Of a DNA stretch of 64,000 nt, positions 36,379 to 48,974 are shown piece after piece. The stretch is from Moelleriella libera RCEF 2490 (lineage: Eukaryota > Ascomycota > Sordariomycetes > Hypocreales > Clavicipitaceae). The DNA lies in contig AZGY01000006.1 in NCBI GenBank assembly GCA_001636675.1, positions 1,069,257 through 1,133,256 on the forward strand, given 5' to 3'. The notes beneath the pieces are model-generated. The model was given only the letters and a program-made list of their open reading frames with translations. It was not told the origin of the DNA and did no database searches. The first letter of the stretch is position 1, and each line of letters begins with the position of its first letter. A program made the position numbers and the translations under genes.

Positions 36379-38672
36379 ATGTACTCACAACACGCCACCA
36401 TGGCGCCTCAGAAACCGGAGACGTTTATGTTGAGCACCGAAGCCCAGCAAGCTTTACCGCACGACGCCCAAGTTGCACTTCAGCAAGTGGACAATCGTAA
36501 GTTTACTGACTAGTTCGCCGATTGGCCTTCATCTCGCGCAGCTCGCTGACCGTGGTGAACAACGTATGCAGTGAAATATTTCCTCATCTCTGCTCCCGTC
36601 GATTGGCAACCAGATCAATACATTCGCCGTTTCCTGCTTCCCACAGGCGAATACGTATCTTGCGTGCTATGGAATAACTTGTTCCACGTTTCAGGCACCG
36701 ACATTGTGCGGTGTCTGTCATTCAGATTCCAGGCCTTCGGACGTCCAGTCAAGAACTCGAAAAAATTCGAGGAGGGCATCTTCTCGGATTTGCGGAACCT
36801 GAAGTCTGGAACTGATGCTTCTCTGGAGGAACCCAAGAGCGCCTTCCTCGACTTCCTGTACAAGAACAACTGCATTCGCACTCAGAAAAAGCAAAAGGTC
36901 TTCTACTGGTACAGCGTCCCGCACGACCGTCTATTTCTGGATGCCCTCGAGCGTGACTTGAAGCGAGAGAAGATGGGACAGGAAGCCACTACAATTGCCG
37001 TCAGCGAGCCGGCCTTATCGTTTCAGTACGATTCGTCGCAATCGCTCTACGAGCAACTCACCAAGACCCAGCAAGCCAATTCGTCATCGTTCAATGCGCA
37101 GCAGGCTGCTTCTTTTTCTCAGAGCCAGTCCACCTCCCCGGTGATGCGGTCAATGGATTCCATGCCCCCACCGAACATGATGCCTCAATCCATGGGCGCC
37201 CCCATGGCTGAGGCGATGGACCCCATGGTATCCTATGACCACATGCCCATGGCCGCTGCTGTTCCTCAGCAGGTCGCCCACGTGAAGCGAGAAGCCGACT
37301 TCACCCGCGTCCAATACAACCAGAACGGCGTTCCCATCGGGCCAGGCCATCAGAGACACGCTTCCATGCCTGCTTATGGGATGGAATATTCGCCAGCGCC
37401 GTCATTCGTCTCTTCTCAATATGAAGACTACAGTAATCGGGGCATTTCATTCGAGCCGATCACGCCGCCACAGCAAGCCCTCGCCATGACGGGCGAGCCG
37501 GCCTATATCGCCAACGAAGAAACGGGCTTGTACTCAGCCATCCCCGACCATCTTTCTGGAATGAATGGGCTGAATGGCATGGTGCAGTTGCCTCCATCAA
37601 ACTTGGCAGGTTCTCAGTTTCAGCGGTCTTACGGAACAAACAATGTCTACTCTGTTATCGAGGGATCGCCGACTTATAAGCAAAGACGACGACGATCATC
37701 CATACCACCATCAATGTCAGCCATTGCTGGCGCTCCCATTCCCAACACCACAGCCCACCGACCCTCGGATTTGAGGCGATCGGTCTCAGCGTCCGTAGGG
37801 CCTGTGGCTGAAGGCGAGGAGTCGGCTGACAACTCGCCTCCCGGTCTGTCATATAGTGCCTCTGGTATGTCGATGGGCGCACAACAGCACAAGGACGTTG
37901 TTGAACTGTCCCGGCATGGTACTCCTCTCTCTAACGTCGGCGGAAGCCCGGCCATGAACCCAATGGCGCTCCAACAGAGCTTTGGCGAGGAGCTGCCACA
38001 CGACGGAAACCATCGCCGCACCTTGTCCAATCCCAACGGGGTTGTCCGCCGCGCTCGATCAGCGACAGTCATGGAGCTCGGGCCTTACCCACATAAGTCT
38101 CACTCATGTCCCATCCCCACCTGCGGCCGCCTCTTCAAGCGTCTCGAGCACTTGAAACGGTGAGTGTCTTCTGCGCATCTTGTTTTTGTGCTTTCTATGC
38201 AATCATCAGCTGATAGATTTTTTGTAGACATGTGCGAACCCACACACAAGAGAAGCCATACATTTGCCCGCACTGCAGCAAAGCATTTTCACGATCGGAC
38301 AACCTAGCACAGTATGACCCACCCCGTTGAACCCTAGCTCAATCGAAATCGCCTACTGACACATTTAATCACAGACACAAGCGGACTCACAGTCGCGAAG
38401 ACGGGGGCGAAGGATCTTTCAACCTTTCCGCCGAAGAGGAAGAAGAGTATTCAGGAGAAGACCAATTAGGCTCGCTTGAAGAGGCTTCCCCTTCCTCCGA
38501 CGCGGCGTACGTGCCCTCGTCTCTGAACAGTGCCGCCAACGACAACATGTCGAGCAACGGCAGTGGACCAAACGGCATGGGTCAGAACCAGGGCTTCAAC
38601 AGTCTGCAAACCCTCAGCATGCCAATGACAATCAGCCATCCAGCTGCAATCAACACCGGCGTCATGATGTAA
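36379..38672 (+). CDS. STE12: Ste12-type transcription factor (STE homeodomain plus two C2H2 zinc fingers)
   Basis: Four exons (36379-36496, 36572-38159, 38228-38311, 38375-38672) join to 695 residues. The STE DNA-binding domain (~40-150) contains KYFLISAPVDWQPDQYIRRF, GEYVSCVLWNNLFHVSGTDI and KKQKVFYWYSVPHDRLFLDA. A long Q/S/M/P-rich middle follows. Two C2H2 fingers lie at about 550-605: CPIPTCGRLFKRLEHLKRHV and YICPHCSKAFSRSDNLAQHK. The tail is acidic, then N/S/G-rich. Ste12 is the target of the Fus3/Kss1-type MAP kinase cascade, controlling mating, hyphal fusion and host penetration in filamentous fungi; the zinc-finger form is the filamentous type. Exon 3 is 84 nt with phase 2 at both ends, so skipping it keeps the frame. 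The start MYSQHATMAPQKPETFMLST fits; a second ATG lies seven codons in. Confidence 0.95.
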
Positions 38673-39369
38673 AGAAGTCGTTGCTTCTCTTCATTTCCCT
38701 GACGTCATTTTTAACCCATCACTTGCGTAATAATCTGTTTTGGCCAGTTTCCGGCCATAATCCAGGCTCAAACATTTATGTTGGACATTTGTTGCCTGGG
38801 TCAGCAACCCATTCTGTTTCCGTGTTTCGCGTCTCAGACCGGCAATTTACCGTTTGTGTTGCCATTGGTCTCTCTTTTGTCTTGGTCTTTCCATATACTT
38901 TGATTATCAGCATGCAAGAGGCGAAAAGGTGGACTATTCATAGAGGCGACATTTCGAGACGTCAAATCGCAGATTGATTGCTGTGATTTGGCGTCGCAGA
39001 AGCCGAGAGGAGAGTACGTCGTCGGCGTTTACGTGGTATTGACCCCGTTGTACATTTACATTTTCTTGCGTGTACTCGATGCAGCCCCACGTGCAGGAGC
39101 CAAGTTGGGGCCTCTGCCGAAGGCGAGAAAGAACTGGCAGAAAACAGCATGGAGGGTTGCGTGGATACGATCCAGAAATAAAAATGACATGATTAATTTC
39201 CATTACTCACGTGCCCAGCCAATTGAGGGAGGTTCGTCAGAGATCCATGCGCCACGGCGAGTTTGACTTGCCTCTTGCGGCCTGGGTCGAATTATGTGTG
39301 CCAAGCTTAATTGACCAAGTAAGCTCCTACGAGTCGCGCGATGTCGGCGACCCGACGTGGGTGAATTCC
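38673..39369. other. Convergent gap between STE12 and the FAF1-like gene
   Basis: About 700 bp between two stop codons on opposite strands. Nothing gene-like is seen. It likely holds both 3' UTRs. Confidence 0.5.
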
Positions 39370-40625
39370 TCATCTTCTGCCCCGACGACCAAAAGTGTCT
39401 CTCGAGCCTTCGATGCCGCGCACATCCCGTTCACTGATACGTAGTTCAGCACCTTTGAACCGGCCGATTCCCGGTCTGTCCACCTGAGGGCCGCCGCCCC
39501 CTCCTTTCCGCCTTTCCTTGTTCCTGCTGCCCCTCTTCGTCACGGCGCCGCCGCCGCCGCCACCTCTCTCCAAGATGATGCCGTTCTCTCTGGCCTCCCT
39601 CCGACGCTTCGCTTCGCGCGCATCCGCCGTGGCCTGCTTGCCCTGGCGAATGGCCATGGGCACGTTGCGCTGCGTGAGGATGGACGTCTTGGAGCCCAGA
39701 GCCTGAATACGCAGGTCTGTGGCTTTCTGGCGCGTGCGGCCGGCGGTGAAGGTCTTTTCTTGCGCCGCGGCCGCGGCCGCGTTGGAGGCTGTGCCGGAGA
39801 GGGATTTCCTGGCGGCGTGGTGGGGGGCTAGGAGGTGCGATTCGGCGAGGAGCCGGCGGAGTTGGAGGTCTTGCGCGAGGAGAGATGGCGCGTCTTCGGG
39901 AAGGGCCTTTGATGATGATGAGGAGGAGGAGGGGAGATTCGATCGTGCGGCGGCCGCGGCCGCTGCTGCTGAGTTGGGATCTGGTGGTCGTGAGGACTAG
40001 ATGGGAGCGTTTGCGACTGTTAGCTGAGCTGTTTTCAACTGTCGAGAGGACGGACGGACTGCATTGCATGGCTTTTGGCACACGGCATGCCTATCCGGCC
40101 TGGTGGTGTTGTAGGAGCAGGGCCAGCGACGTGGAAGACCGAGCGGGAGAGGGAAGCGGGACTGACCATGAAGGCTTTTAGCTCGCGTTTCGACATGGTG
40201 GTGGTGTTTTGTTTGGGGTTTTGTTGAGCAGAGTGGTCTACCACTTCAATGGCAGTAATGTCGTCTAGAAGCCGCCCGCACTTTGTGAGCCTGGTATGTG
40301 CTTTGTTATGCCCTGTATTGGTCAACATACCCTCGTCTTGCATCTCGACGTCATCAACATCATCATCATCATCGCCGCTCTCGGCATCGCAGCAGCCCTC
40401 ATTGTCGTCATCGTCATCGCCGTCGTCGTCGTCGTCGTTGTCGGAGGAGGCAGACAGACCACTCCATTCTGGTGACTGCCCTGAACTCCCAACGGTCTCC
40501 TTGCAGAGTGCCGCTGCTCCTGCTCCATCAGCCTCGATTGGCTGGAATCGCGCCTCGAAATGCCGCCGCAGCAACTCGTTTGCGTCTGTTTCTGGAATCG
40601 GTGGTCTTGGCGGGTTGCGCGTCAT
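39370..40625 (-). CDS. FAF1: Faf1/C1orf131-like 40S ribosomal subunit biogenesis protein
   Basis: Two minus-strand exons (40625-40167 and 39996-39370) give 361 residues. The N-terminus NELLRRHFEARFQPIE is the conserved opening of this family. A GAT/GAC-coded aspartate-rich stretch follows (~50-95), then IEVVDHS and MSKRELKAFM at the exon end. Exon 2 has alanine runs, then basic helices (DAREAKRRREARENGIILE) and the C-terminal signature GIGRFKGAELRISERDVRGI, which I match to the DUF4602 region of Faf1/C1orf131. The yeast protein acts in 18S rRNA processing in the nucleolus. A glycine run (~295-320) and the Asp and Ala runs are low-complexity expansions. Confidence 0.8.
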
Positions 40626-41921
40626 GTTCTCTCTCTGTCTCTCTCCCTCCAGTGACCGTCTTGCGCTTTATTCCGCCGTCTGTCCGTCTGCCTGTCTGTT
40701 GTGTCGCCCGTCTGCAGCAAGCCTGGCAAGACTGTTATTTTTGGAATTGGCCAAATTTCCAGGAAAGTAGTTACTGTCTGTAAGTATCTCTCCAAACCCT
40801 CCTCCCGCCGAAAAGGTAGGCTTTTTTTTTTTTTTTTTTTGGCGTCTTGGGTCAGCGGGTTGCTAAACAAGTGGGGGGAAACGACCGGGGTTTTGCGGCG
40901 GTGCGTAGCCGGAAATAGCACTGGCAATTAGCTGATGAATGGACCGACTGGCTGGTCACCACCTGGCGGATGCTTTCACACCGCCACCGCACGTGAGCCG
41001 GGAAACCTTCTTGGAAACTTTTTTTGCCTATTGTGCCGGCCCGGGGCGCAGTCATGGTACATCTTCATTTCCGTATGTGTAATTATAAATCTCGTTTTAT
41101 ATTTTCTCTCTCCTGCTTTTGCTTCACGGTGACCATTTATACTACACGGTGCTGTCATGAATTTGTCACCATGAAGCAAGCAAAGTAATTAAAATCGTCC
41201 CGCGCAGAGGGACCGACTCAGCATGACCGCAGAGCTCGCGGGCGGGACAGGCATGAACGGGGAAAAAGAATTCTAAACTCTTCTTGCCGGTGCCGTCGGG
41301 TTCTGGATTCAGGACTGTCAGGGGGCGACCGCCCCAATGTACTTGCGTTGACTGTAATGCAAAGCCGCCCGCGAACAGCACGCCCCGTAAGAAGCATATC
41401 TGAACTCCTTGCAGTCGGAGAGAAATACATCGTAGAACTATCGGTCGTCGCGCTGCACATGGCTTTGTACCAGTTCGCTGTCGAACGCGGGAAAGATCGA
41501 GTCAACTTACATCATTCAAGCTTTACGTTATGTGAAAGCAAACGTGACGGCTTGTCCCGCTGAAAGTCCTCGCAATGCTATCAATGTGGCTCCGAGTAAC
41601 GAGCTGGCTTTCAGTCACAGCGCCATAAGTCAGGCATCCTTTTCTGAATGCTCATCAAGCCCAGTCATGACACGAGGAGGGCAGAGCGGCAGCCCATGAA
41701 TATTTGCAAGCTGTGCAGCTCGTAGCATCCGCAGTAAGACGGGATGCGGGAAGCTTTGAATGCGCTCCGTTTCCGACCCGTGGCCAGTAGCTTCACCTAA
41801 TCTGCACGATGTCTGCTAGACCAATATCATCAAAGAGAACTAAGAAATAGGCCCGACGATTCTTCATACAGTCTGGCTTGGGTATCTATCCTGAAAACGC
41901 CGCGAAAATGCAAATGCTTTT
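40626..41921. other. Intergenic region upstream of FAF1-like gene
   Basis: About 1.3 kb between the start of the FAF1-like gene and the stop of SWC5, both on the minus strand. It includes a poly-T run of about 19 at 40822-40840. No ORF has convincing composition. Confidence 0.5.
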
Positions 41922-42984
41922 TCATGCCCTGCCGGCTATCCTTGCTTGCCTGGCATCGTCTTCCCGAATGGCCTCGCTTCTCGCCAAAAAGTCTTGCCGA
42001 GCTGCGTAGGAGTCCTTCGACTTGCTTGCGAGCTTCAACTCGTCCTGGATTCCCTCCTTGTCCACGTATCCAGCCCAATCCATTCTGCTCTTCTCAACCG
42101 TGTTCAGTTTCTTTGCCTGTGCCTCCTTGCCGGCCCGCATCCTCGCTGCGAGGCCTAGGTCCAAGTCGGTGCGGCCGAGGCCCTGATCAGAAATTGGCTC
42201 AAAGGCCGATCGGAAGGCCTTTCGAGTCGCCCGCTTCGTGGGTGACGCGTCTGTGCCCCCAGCATCCTCTCCTTGCGAGGCGAGATACAATCTGGCCTCG
42301 GCCGAATCTCTGGCCACGACCTTTTCTTCCGTGTGGACTCGCCCGGCGAAATTGTAACTTCGCTTTATGCGGATCACGTCTGGCGACGCCGGCTGTGACG
42401 AGTCTCCGAGGCCATCCTTCTTGTTCTGCTCGCTCGACTTGGTAGATGAATCACCGTTGGTGGCGGCGCTGACGGTTACATCCTCGCTGCTTGGCTTTGA
42501 CGGTTCTCCAGACATCATCTGCTCCCACAAGGCGTCCACATCGATGGTGACGGGGTCATTCCTGGCCGCGTACTGACGCTCTGTTTTTCTGAAACGTACG
42601 AAACCCGTCAGTCAGACCGAGCTTCCTCTGCAGGATGGCGAGTGGAAATACTTACTCTGCGGCGCGCTGGGCCCGAGTCTTTACCAGACCACCCGAGCCG
42701 CCTTCGTCCTCGTCCGCCGCTTGTCCCCGTTCCTGGGCTCGCTTTCGCTTCTTCCTCCCCTTGGAGATGACGGCTTCGTCTCCAGAGTTGTCGTAGTCAT
42801 CCTCCTGCTGAGGCCGCGGGCCCGATCCTGCCTGCTTGCGTTTGCCCTGGCCGCTGACAGGTGCATCATCGGAATCGGAGTCATCGGAGATTGCCCCAGG
42901 GACCACCTCATCCGGCGCAAAGTCAGAATCTTGAGACGAGACATACTGCTCATCCTGATCCTCCGGCGAGGGATCTGGCGGCAT
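41922..42984 (-). CDS. SWC5: SWR1-complex subunit Swc5 (BCNT-C domain)
   Basis: Two minus-strand exons (42984-42656 and 42588-41922) join in frame to 331 residues; yeast Swc5 has about 303. The N-terminal half is acidic and disordered (SSQDSDFAPDEVVPG, DDSDSDDAP), as in the H2A-H2B-binding DEF region of Swc5. The middle has WEQMMSG and IKRSYNFAGRVHTEEKVV, a conserved Swc5 segment. The C-terminus is the BCNT-C domain (MDWAGYVDKEGIQDELKLAS, ARQDFLARSE). Swc5 activates the Swr1 ATPase that exchanges H2A for H2A.Z in nucleosomes. I chose ATG 42984 (MPPDPSPEDQDE) because the frame upstream, although open to 43188, looks unconserved; a longer start is possible. Confidence 0.92.
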
Positions 42985-45340
42985 CTCGAGCGGCTTGTGG
43001 CTCGGTGGCTTCTGGGACACAAAGTCTTTGTCGGACGCAGGATTCGGTTGATGGAGGGGCTGCCCTGTATGCGGCTGGTTCCCGGCGGGCTGACGGAGCT
43101 GACGCGCTGGATCCCCGCTAGGACCTGCCTCGTTGGTGAAGGCGCAGCCAATCAGCAGGCACCATGCCCTGACAGCTGCGTTGGCCATGCATGACGTTGT
43201 CGCGAAGCCAGGCGCATTTTTGCCCTCCTATGTTTGCACACGACTGTCAGCTCTGAAATAGACCATGACATCAGCGCAACAGGAGCGACAGAACAGTCGA
43301 CGAGCGGCGTATCTGGTGGAAAGCCGCACCGTCCTTCACCGGGGAACCCTAGGATAAGCCGTGTCTTTTGCAGGCCGTATGCAATGGTAACCGCCGTCGG
43401 CTTGATGTGCCGTTCGTAATTGTCCACAAACAAGTGCTGCCAACAACGCTGTGGCTGATCAACGCCAGTTGGAGAGGTCGTCTAACCTCCAGCCGTATCG
43501 GCGAGAGGAGCGTCATTCACTCTCGATTCGTCTCTGATAATGGAACGTCTGTGTCAAAGTCATGGAGTGCGATGGCAAGGCCCCGTTCAAGCCTGGGCCA
43601 AATTCGCAATATCGACGAGAAAGTCAGCGTCGTGTTTCTCTGAATGCTCGTCGTATCTCTTGCATGATTTCTCCCAACACCAATCTCAGGATCTTGAATA
43701 AGTCAAGACCTCCTTCTTCTACGAGCTGCTTTTGCCGCTGGACGTTCTGTCTGCGGCAAGGTCGTCGTGGAACTTGCCATTGAACTTTAGGCTGATTGGA
43801 CAAGCAGGGCCGTCAGTCTGGGGGCAACATTGACGAGGCTTCAAGCAGCTCTCGCCATAGGGAATGATTGTGCCGCTTCAAACCCCTTTCATCGTGAATT
43901 GAGATCCAGCATCGCCACGCCGCACTCAATTTTCTCTTGTCACCGTTTGTCGCCTCAAAATCCCGGGACATGTCAAATGACGGCCTTCCCTGCTTCTCCT
44001 GTATTCGCCCTCTCAAAGTCAAACGCAGATCTACGGCCACAGGTGTCTCAAACACAGAATGCTTTGCGAGGATCATCTCCAGTCCTTCTGCTTCGCGCTG
44101 CTGACGTGCCTCGCCAGCACTTTGCCAAGAACGGCTGGCTGAGAGCTGATGGCCTTGCCTACTCATGACTGCGACCTCATCTTCCCGAATGACACATCTG
44201 TCCTCGGCATCGCCGTTGGTCTAATGATGCATTTCCGGCGCGCCGTCCCAACACTCTAGGATCTATGAACTAGCTGGTGGCTTGGCTGAAGACAGGTCTC
44301 TGCTTGACGCGAGAAAGCTCCCTCCCCGCGCGACGCAGCCAGACGTAACGATCATGGTACTGGCCATGAAAGCTTAGGTCGGTTCCGACGACTGGCGAGC
44401 GACTTTGATGACGTTCCGAATCAGGGTAGAGCATGCCACTGAACTTTGACTTCGGACTTCGCTCTTCCTACTGACCGTCAATTGACGGACAGACTTGCTG
44501 CCATTGGCCAAGGACCCACGTGTGGCATTCCCCTTGTCGCTCGTGAATGGGGACGGCAGCAGCCGAAGCCCGAACGTCCATCGTGACCGACCACTTCTTT
44601 CTCCCCCTGGGCCTCCCGCCCTTTGGAGACTACGGCAAGGCAAAGGGAGAGGCGGCTGCGCCGAGCTGACTGCCTCCGTCCGATCTGAGTTCACATCGTG
44701 ATTCTGGCCGCGCCGATGAGTGAAGAGTCTACAGTCATGCGTCATTTGTTCCCCCTCAATCGCATCGCCGGCCCTGCTGTTTTTTTTTCTTTGTGTGGCC
44801 CATGACGTCGCCCTTGTCCCTCGCAAAAAGCACTTGGCCGAGCCGCGAGCTCGGCGGGACCAGTGGAGGTGGGTTTGGCCGTTTCTGTCGATCAACGACA
44901 CACCAGCCCGCGGATCGGTCTTAGTCCCTGCCTCCGAGCTTCCGGGGGGCAACGGCGTTCGCTGGTCCAAAGAAGCGCGGACCAGCCAGGCGATCCAAGG
45001 GCAATTCGTGGTCTTGACTGACTACGTACGACTTTCGCGCGTTGGAATCCTCTCGGGCCCGAGAGCTTACTGTAGTCCGTCTGGTTTGGCCAAACTACTA
45101 CTGACTGGTGCAGAAACGTCGGCCAGTAGCATCGCTATTATTTGTTTGCATTATAACCAATTCCAGACCGATGTCACCCTGACTTTGCCTACAAGACCTG
45201 TGCCCGTGATGAGCAGTCTTTGTTATAAAATGGATTGGCGCAGGCAAACATTGGTCCGCATGGCCAAAAGTTTCGTTCTCTTTCCATTCGACGTTCTGTT
45301 ATCTTCAACGTTGCCAGCATCATCAAGTACCACCGGCAGC
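42985..45340. other. Intergenic region between SWC5 and the P450 gene
   Basis: About 2.36 kb between divergent genes. ORFs of 60-250 aa overlap on both strands, but none gives a family I recognise. Some may be remnants of decayed coding sequence. The region should contain the promoters of SWC5 and the P450. Confidence 0.4.
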
Positions 45341-47064
45341 ATGTACGACCTTCATGTAGCTCACCATGTCCTGGCTCTCGGCGCCATCCTACTATCGGCC
45401 TTCGTGATCTATGTACGTTTCTATACCCAGTTCATCAAGTCATGGTCTATTTACAGCTGACCCCACTCATACCAGGTGGTCCGCATGGTGTATCAAAATC
45501 CAACATCCAAAGTTCCTGGGCCTTGGTACACCAAATTGAACGATTGGTCGTTGAGATACCATTGGTATTACGGACAGCAGACATATTGGATTCACTCACT
45601 ACACCAGAAATATGGTATGCCACGTCTATAATACCGTTTTGACAGACAAGTTCTGACTTGAGCAACCCCAAGGTCCAATTGTTCGAGTCAGCCCCAATCA
45701 GGTTGATTTTTCCGACATCGATCACGTCAAGACTATATACAGCACCAAGGAGACGTTCCGCAAGTCTTCCTTCTACCAAAAACTTGTCCCGATACCCGTG
45801 GCCAACGTTTTCAGTACCAGCGATGTGGATCATCATCGGAGGTTACGGAGACTGCTCGCTGCTCAAATGTCAGAGTCCTCGTTGAAGTTGCTCCTGCCAG
45901 AAATCAACGAACTCGTCGACTTGGCCATCCAGCGAATGAAGCAAGAGTCCGAAAGTCGCGGAGTGATGGACGTCTTCAAGTGGAACTTGTTTATGACAAC
46001 GGATATAATTGGCCGACTGTCCTTCGGTGATTCATTTCGCATGTTGGAAAAAGGAGAGGTAACGAGGAGCTTCGTATTGTAAAGCCCCGTCTTGGTAATA
46101 AGACTGACATGACGTTTGATCCCTAGAAAAACCAGTACTTTGAGGATCTGGAGAACGTTGCGTCCACGTCGTCTGTGAATCTCGCCTTTCCGATTCTGTT
46201 CTCTCTGGCGCACAGATACTCTTTCCTTCCAATCTTTAAGGCGGCAACCGGCCGGGTTCATCGCATGATCAACTATGCCAGGCAATCACTTCATCGATAT
46301 CAGAACTTGGTCGAGGCCGACCCCGATAACGTGAAGACGACTTTCTTCACTAAACTGTTCAAGGCCAAAGACAATGACAACTTGTCGTTCGACGAGATCG
46401 CCGTCAACGCGCAGGCCTACATTGTCGCTGGCAGCGATACGACTGCCATATCGCTGACTTATCTATTCTGGGAACTCGCTCGACGCCCAGCACTCCGAGA
46501 TGCTCTCCTCAAGGAGATACAAAGCTTGCCTTCGGACTTTACCGAACGTGACGTCAGAGATCTGCCGCTTCTGAATAACACCATCGAAGAGACTCTTCGA
46601 TTGCACTCTGCCGCGCCGGCTGCTCTCCCGCGGTCAGTACCACTGGGTGGAGCGTCATTCGGAGACTACTGGCTTCAGGAACATACGACCGTATCGACAC
46701 AGGCGTATACCATGCATCGAGATCCTGATGTTTTCCCCCGTCCGCTCGAGTTTGAGCCTCACCGTTGGGAAAACCCAACAAAGGCTATGAAGGATGCTTT
46801 CATGCCTTTTGGACGTGGCCCGCGAAGTAAGCTATTTGAGGTGCGCCCGTTGAATGATCTCATGCTGACATTATTTCCTTGTTTTCAGATTGCATTGGGC
46901 TGCACTTGGCCTACATAGAACTTCGGCTTGCCACTGTGCGCTTTCTGCAGGAATTTCCAAATGTGCATCTGACAGCTCGCGAGGGCATGTCGGAAAAAGA
47001 CCTCGAGACTGATATATACTTCTTGCTCAGTCTCAAGGGAAAACGGTGTCTGTTGGAAGCATAG
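45341..47064 (+). CDS. Cytochrome P450 monooxygenase (microsomal, fungal secondary-metabolism type)
   Basis: Five exons (45341-45412, 45476-45614, 45673-46058, 46127-46826, 46889-47064) join to 490 residues. Exon 1 encodes an N-terminal membrane anchor (HHVLALGAILLSAFVIY). KVPGPWYTKLNDW is the proline-rich hinge. The I-helix oxygen-binding motif is AGSDTTA at ~300, ExxR is EETLR at ~353, and PERF-like FEPHRWENP follows. The heme loop FGRGPRNCIG (~427-436, with the cysteine ligand) spans the last splice junction. All catalytic landmarks are intact. The sequence resembles CYP65-type enzymes such as trichothecene C-15 hydroxylases, but the substrate is unknown. No terpene synthase, PKS or NRPS is nearby, so it is a lone P450 between conserved genes. 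Confidence 0.9.
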
Positions 47065-48974
47065 ATGGTCCATGGACAGCGGCGGGTCGCAGTCTCGGAT
47101 ACTCTGACTGCTCGACGAGACTGCTCGAGTCTGGGGAAAAAGGGGAGAACAATTTGCATGAACTATGAAACGGGGGACACTTGATGACTATAGCATGAAT
47201 TACCTGACGACAAACAAGCCCAATTGTAGGGGCTCTATCTGATCTGTTTATCCATCAAATCTTTTGTGCAAAGTACCGTTGATTCGTGCAGTGCTCAGGT
47301 ATCACCTTCAATTTGACACAAAGTCATTGGCATGTTGAAAGCCGAGCTGGTTGGTCTGTGGTGAAGTCCCCACCGAACTTTACCACTGATCCAGGCATTG
47401 TTTCATCATCAAAACGGTTCTTCTGTATTTTCTCAGTTACCCATATGCTCCCCAAACTATGGGCGAGAGCGACGATGACAAAACATCTAAGAGAAAAAAA
47501 AAGGCGTCGGCTCGATGTCGGAGCAGCTGAAAGAGGACGCGCTTCAGGGAATCAGCTTAGACTGAAGAAGGAAAAGTTCAAACGGATTCTGAGAAGAGAG
47601 TACAAAAATATCATAAAATGTCTCCAAGAATAATAAGTCACCGTTCGTTACGAGGCCTCGCATCAGCATACTCAGGAAGAGCGTTGGCGGCATAATGAGG
47701 GTCAACGGCATAATGAGGGTCAAGGTAAAGAGAAGGCGATCGAGAGTTGAGACATCAGCTCGACATCCGGCTCTGAGCTGGCAGGGTAGTGTTCGTCCTC
47801 TAACTGCACAAGTTGTTGGGCGAATATGGGTAAAGCTGGCCCGAGTAAATCCCCTTCACGGTGTTTCAATACAAAAAAATTCGCTATAGGTTTCTGAAGT
47901 TTGGCGTCGAAAAAACAGTGTAAACGCAGAGGTGTGACTCTAGTATATCGAGACCTGCCATTTGGCAGCTCTCCTGACAATGCTCATTCTATCTTCTATC
48001 TTCAATTATTGAGCCGCACGAAGAGTGCCGCTTGCACACTGGTCAAATTCATCCATTTCCCTACAAGTCTTCAGTGAGACAGTACATCAAATTCACAATC
48101 CTGCCGCATTATTGATTGCTAACTCAGCGTTTGTATCATCTTGTCTCGGGTCTGTACGGCATGCTGTTGCCACACAGACTAAGTAGGGTTACTTGAGCTG
48201 GCTCGAGAAACGACCTTTCTGAACCTCATTTCCTGCTTCTACCAGATATTTGGTCCTCAAGCACTGCGTGGTGCGTCCCATTACTCGATAGTTGTGAGTT
48301 GTTGACACTGAGGCCACGACTTGGATAACACCAGCGACTGCCAGCTCGATGACGGCCAAACCTGAGCCTGTCTACCACTACTACCAAGATATAAGTGAAA
48401 TATTTGGACGTCTCGACGCCTCTTGATACTTACCTAGTGGGTTGTGCATATAACAATCCTATCATACGGCCAAAACTCGGCCGAGAATTTTACGCAACGG
48501 CAAAGGTCGAGTCGATACAATCAAGTATTGCATTTTACATTAAAGCTGCCTCTACGCACCTGCGTAGGTTTAGTCGTCTTCTCCGTCCGAACTTGTTGTG
48601 ATCAGTCCACGAAACCTATCAAGCAGCTTGTCATAGAAGGGCTTTCAAGGTCCGGAGCTCCGCCCCTGGGATCAGTGCAATAGACCTGCCAGCTCCTTTT
48701 TGGATCCCATCCTCTTATCTGAAAACACGGAGATCCTGTTGTTCTTTCCGACCCGGAGTGCCACCCTCTCTAAAGAGCACACTCAACATCGATGATGTCT
48801 GAGGCAGTCGAAATGACAGCGGACTCAAGTCGAAGGATTTAACCTCGCCGACACGACCCCACCCCCGACACACGTGATTAGCACGGTGTCAGGCGCCAAC
48901 GCATCTTCGTGACGGTTCGGCCTGCATGGAAAGTTGTTTCGACCTGTCCTTTGCACGTCTTTCAGCAGTGAGCC
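47065..48974. other. Intergenic region between the P450 and WDR70 genes
   Basis: About 1.9 kb, AT-richer than its surroundings. No ORF longer than ~115 aa, and none protein-like. I see nothing else in it apart from short A/T runs and, just before the next gene, a CACGTG at about 48870. Confidence 0.45.

Noticed and set aside
42985..43188. Longer N-terminus for SWC5 starting at 43188
   Set aside because: The frame is open, but the added ~68 residues are Gln/Pro-rich and unlike the family. ATG 42984 gives the usual length and N-terminal pattern.
44374..45460. 198-aa and 246-aa ORFs before the P450
   Set aside because: The 246-aa frame only becomes protein-like at the true P450 start (45341). 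The rest has no family resemblance.
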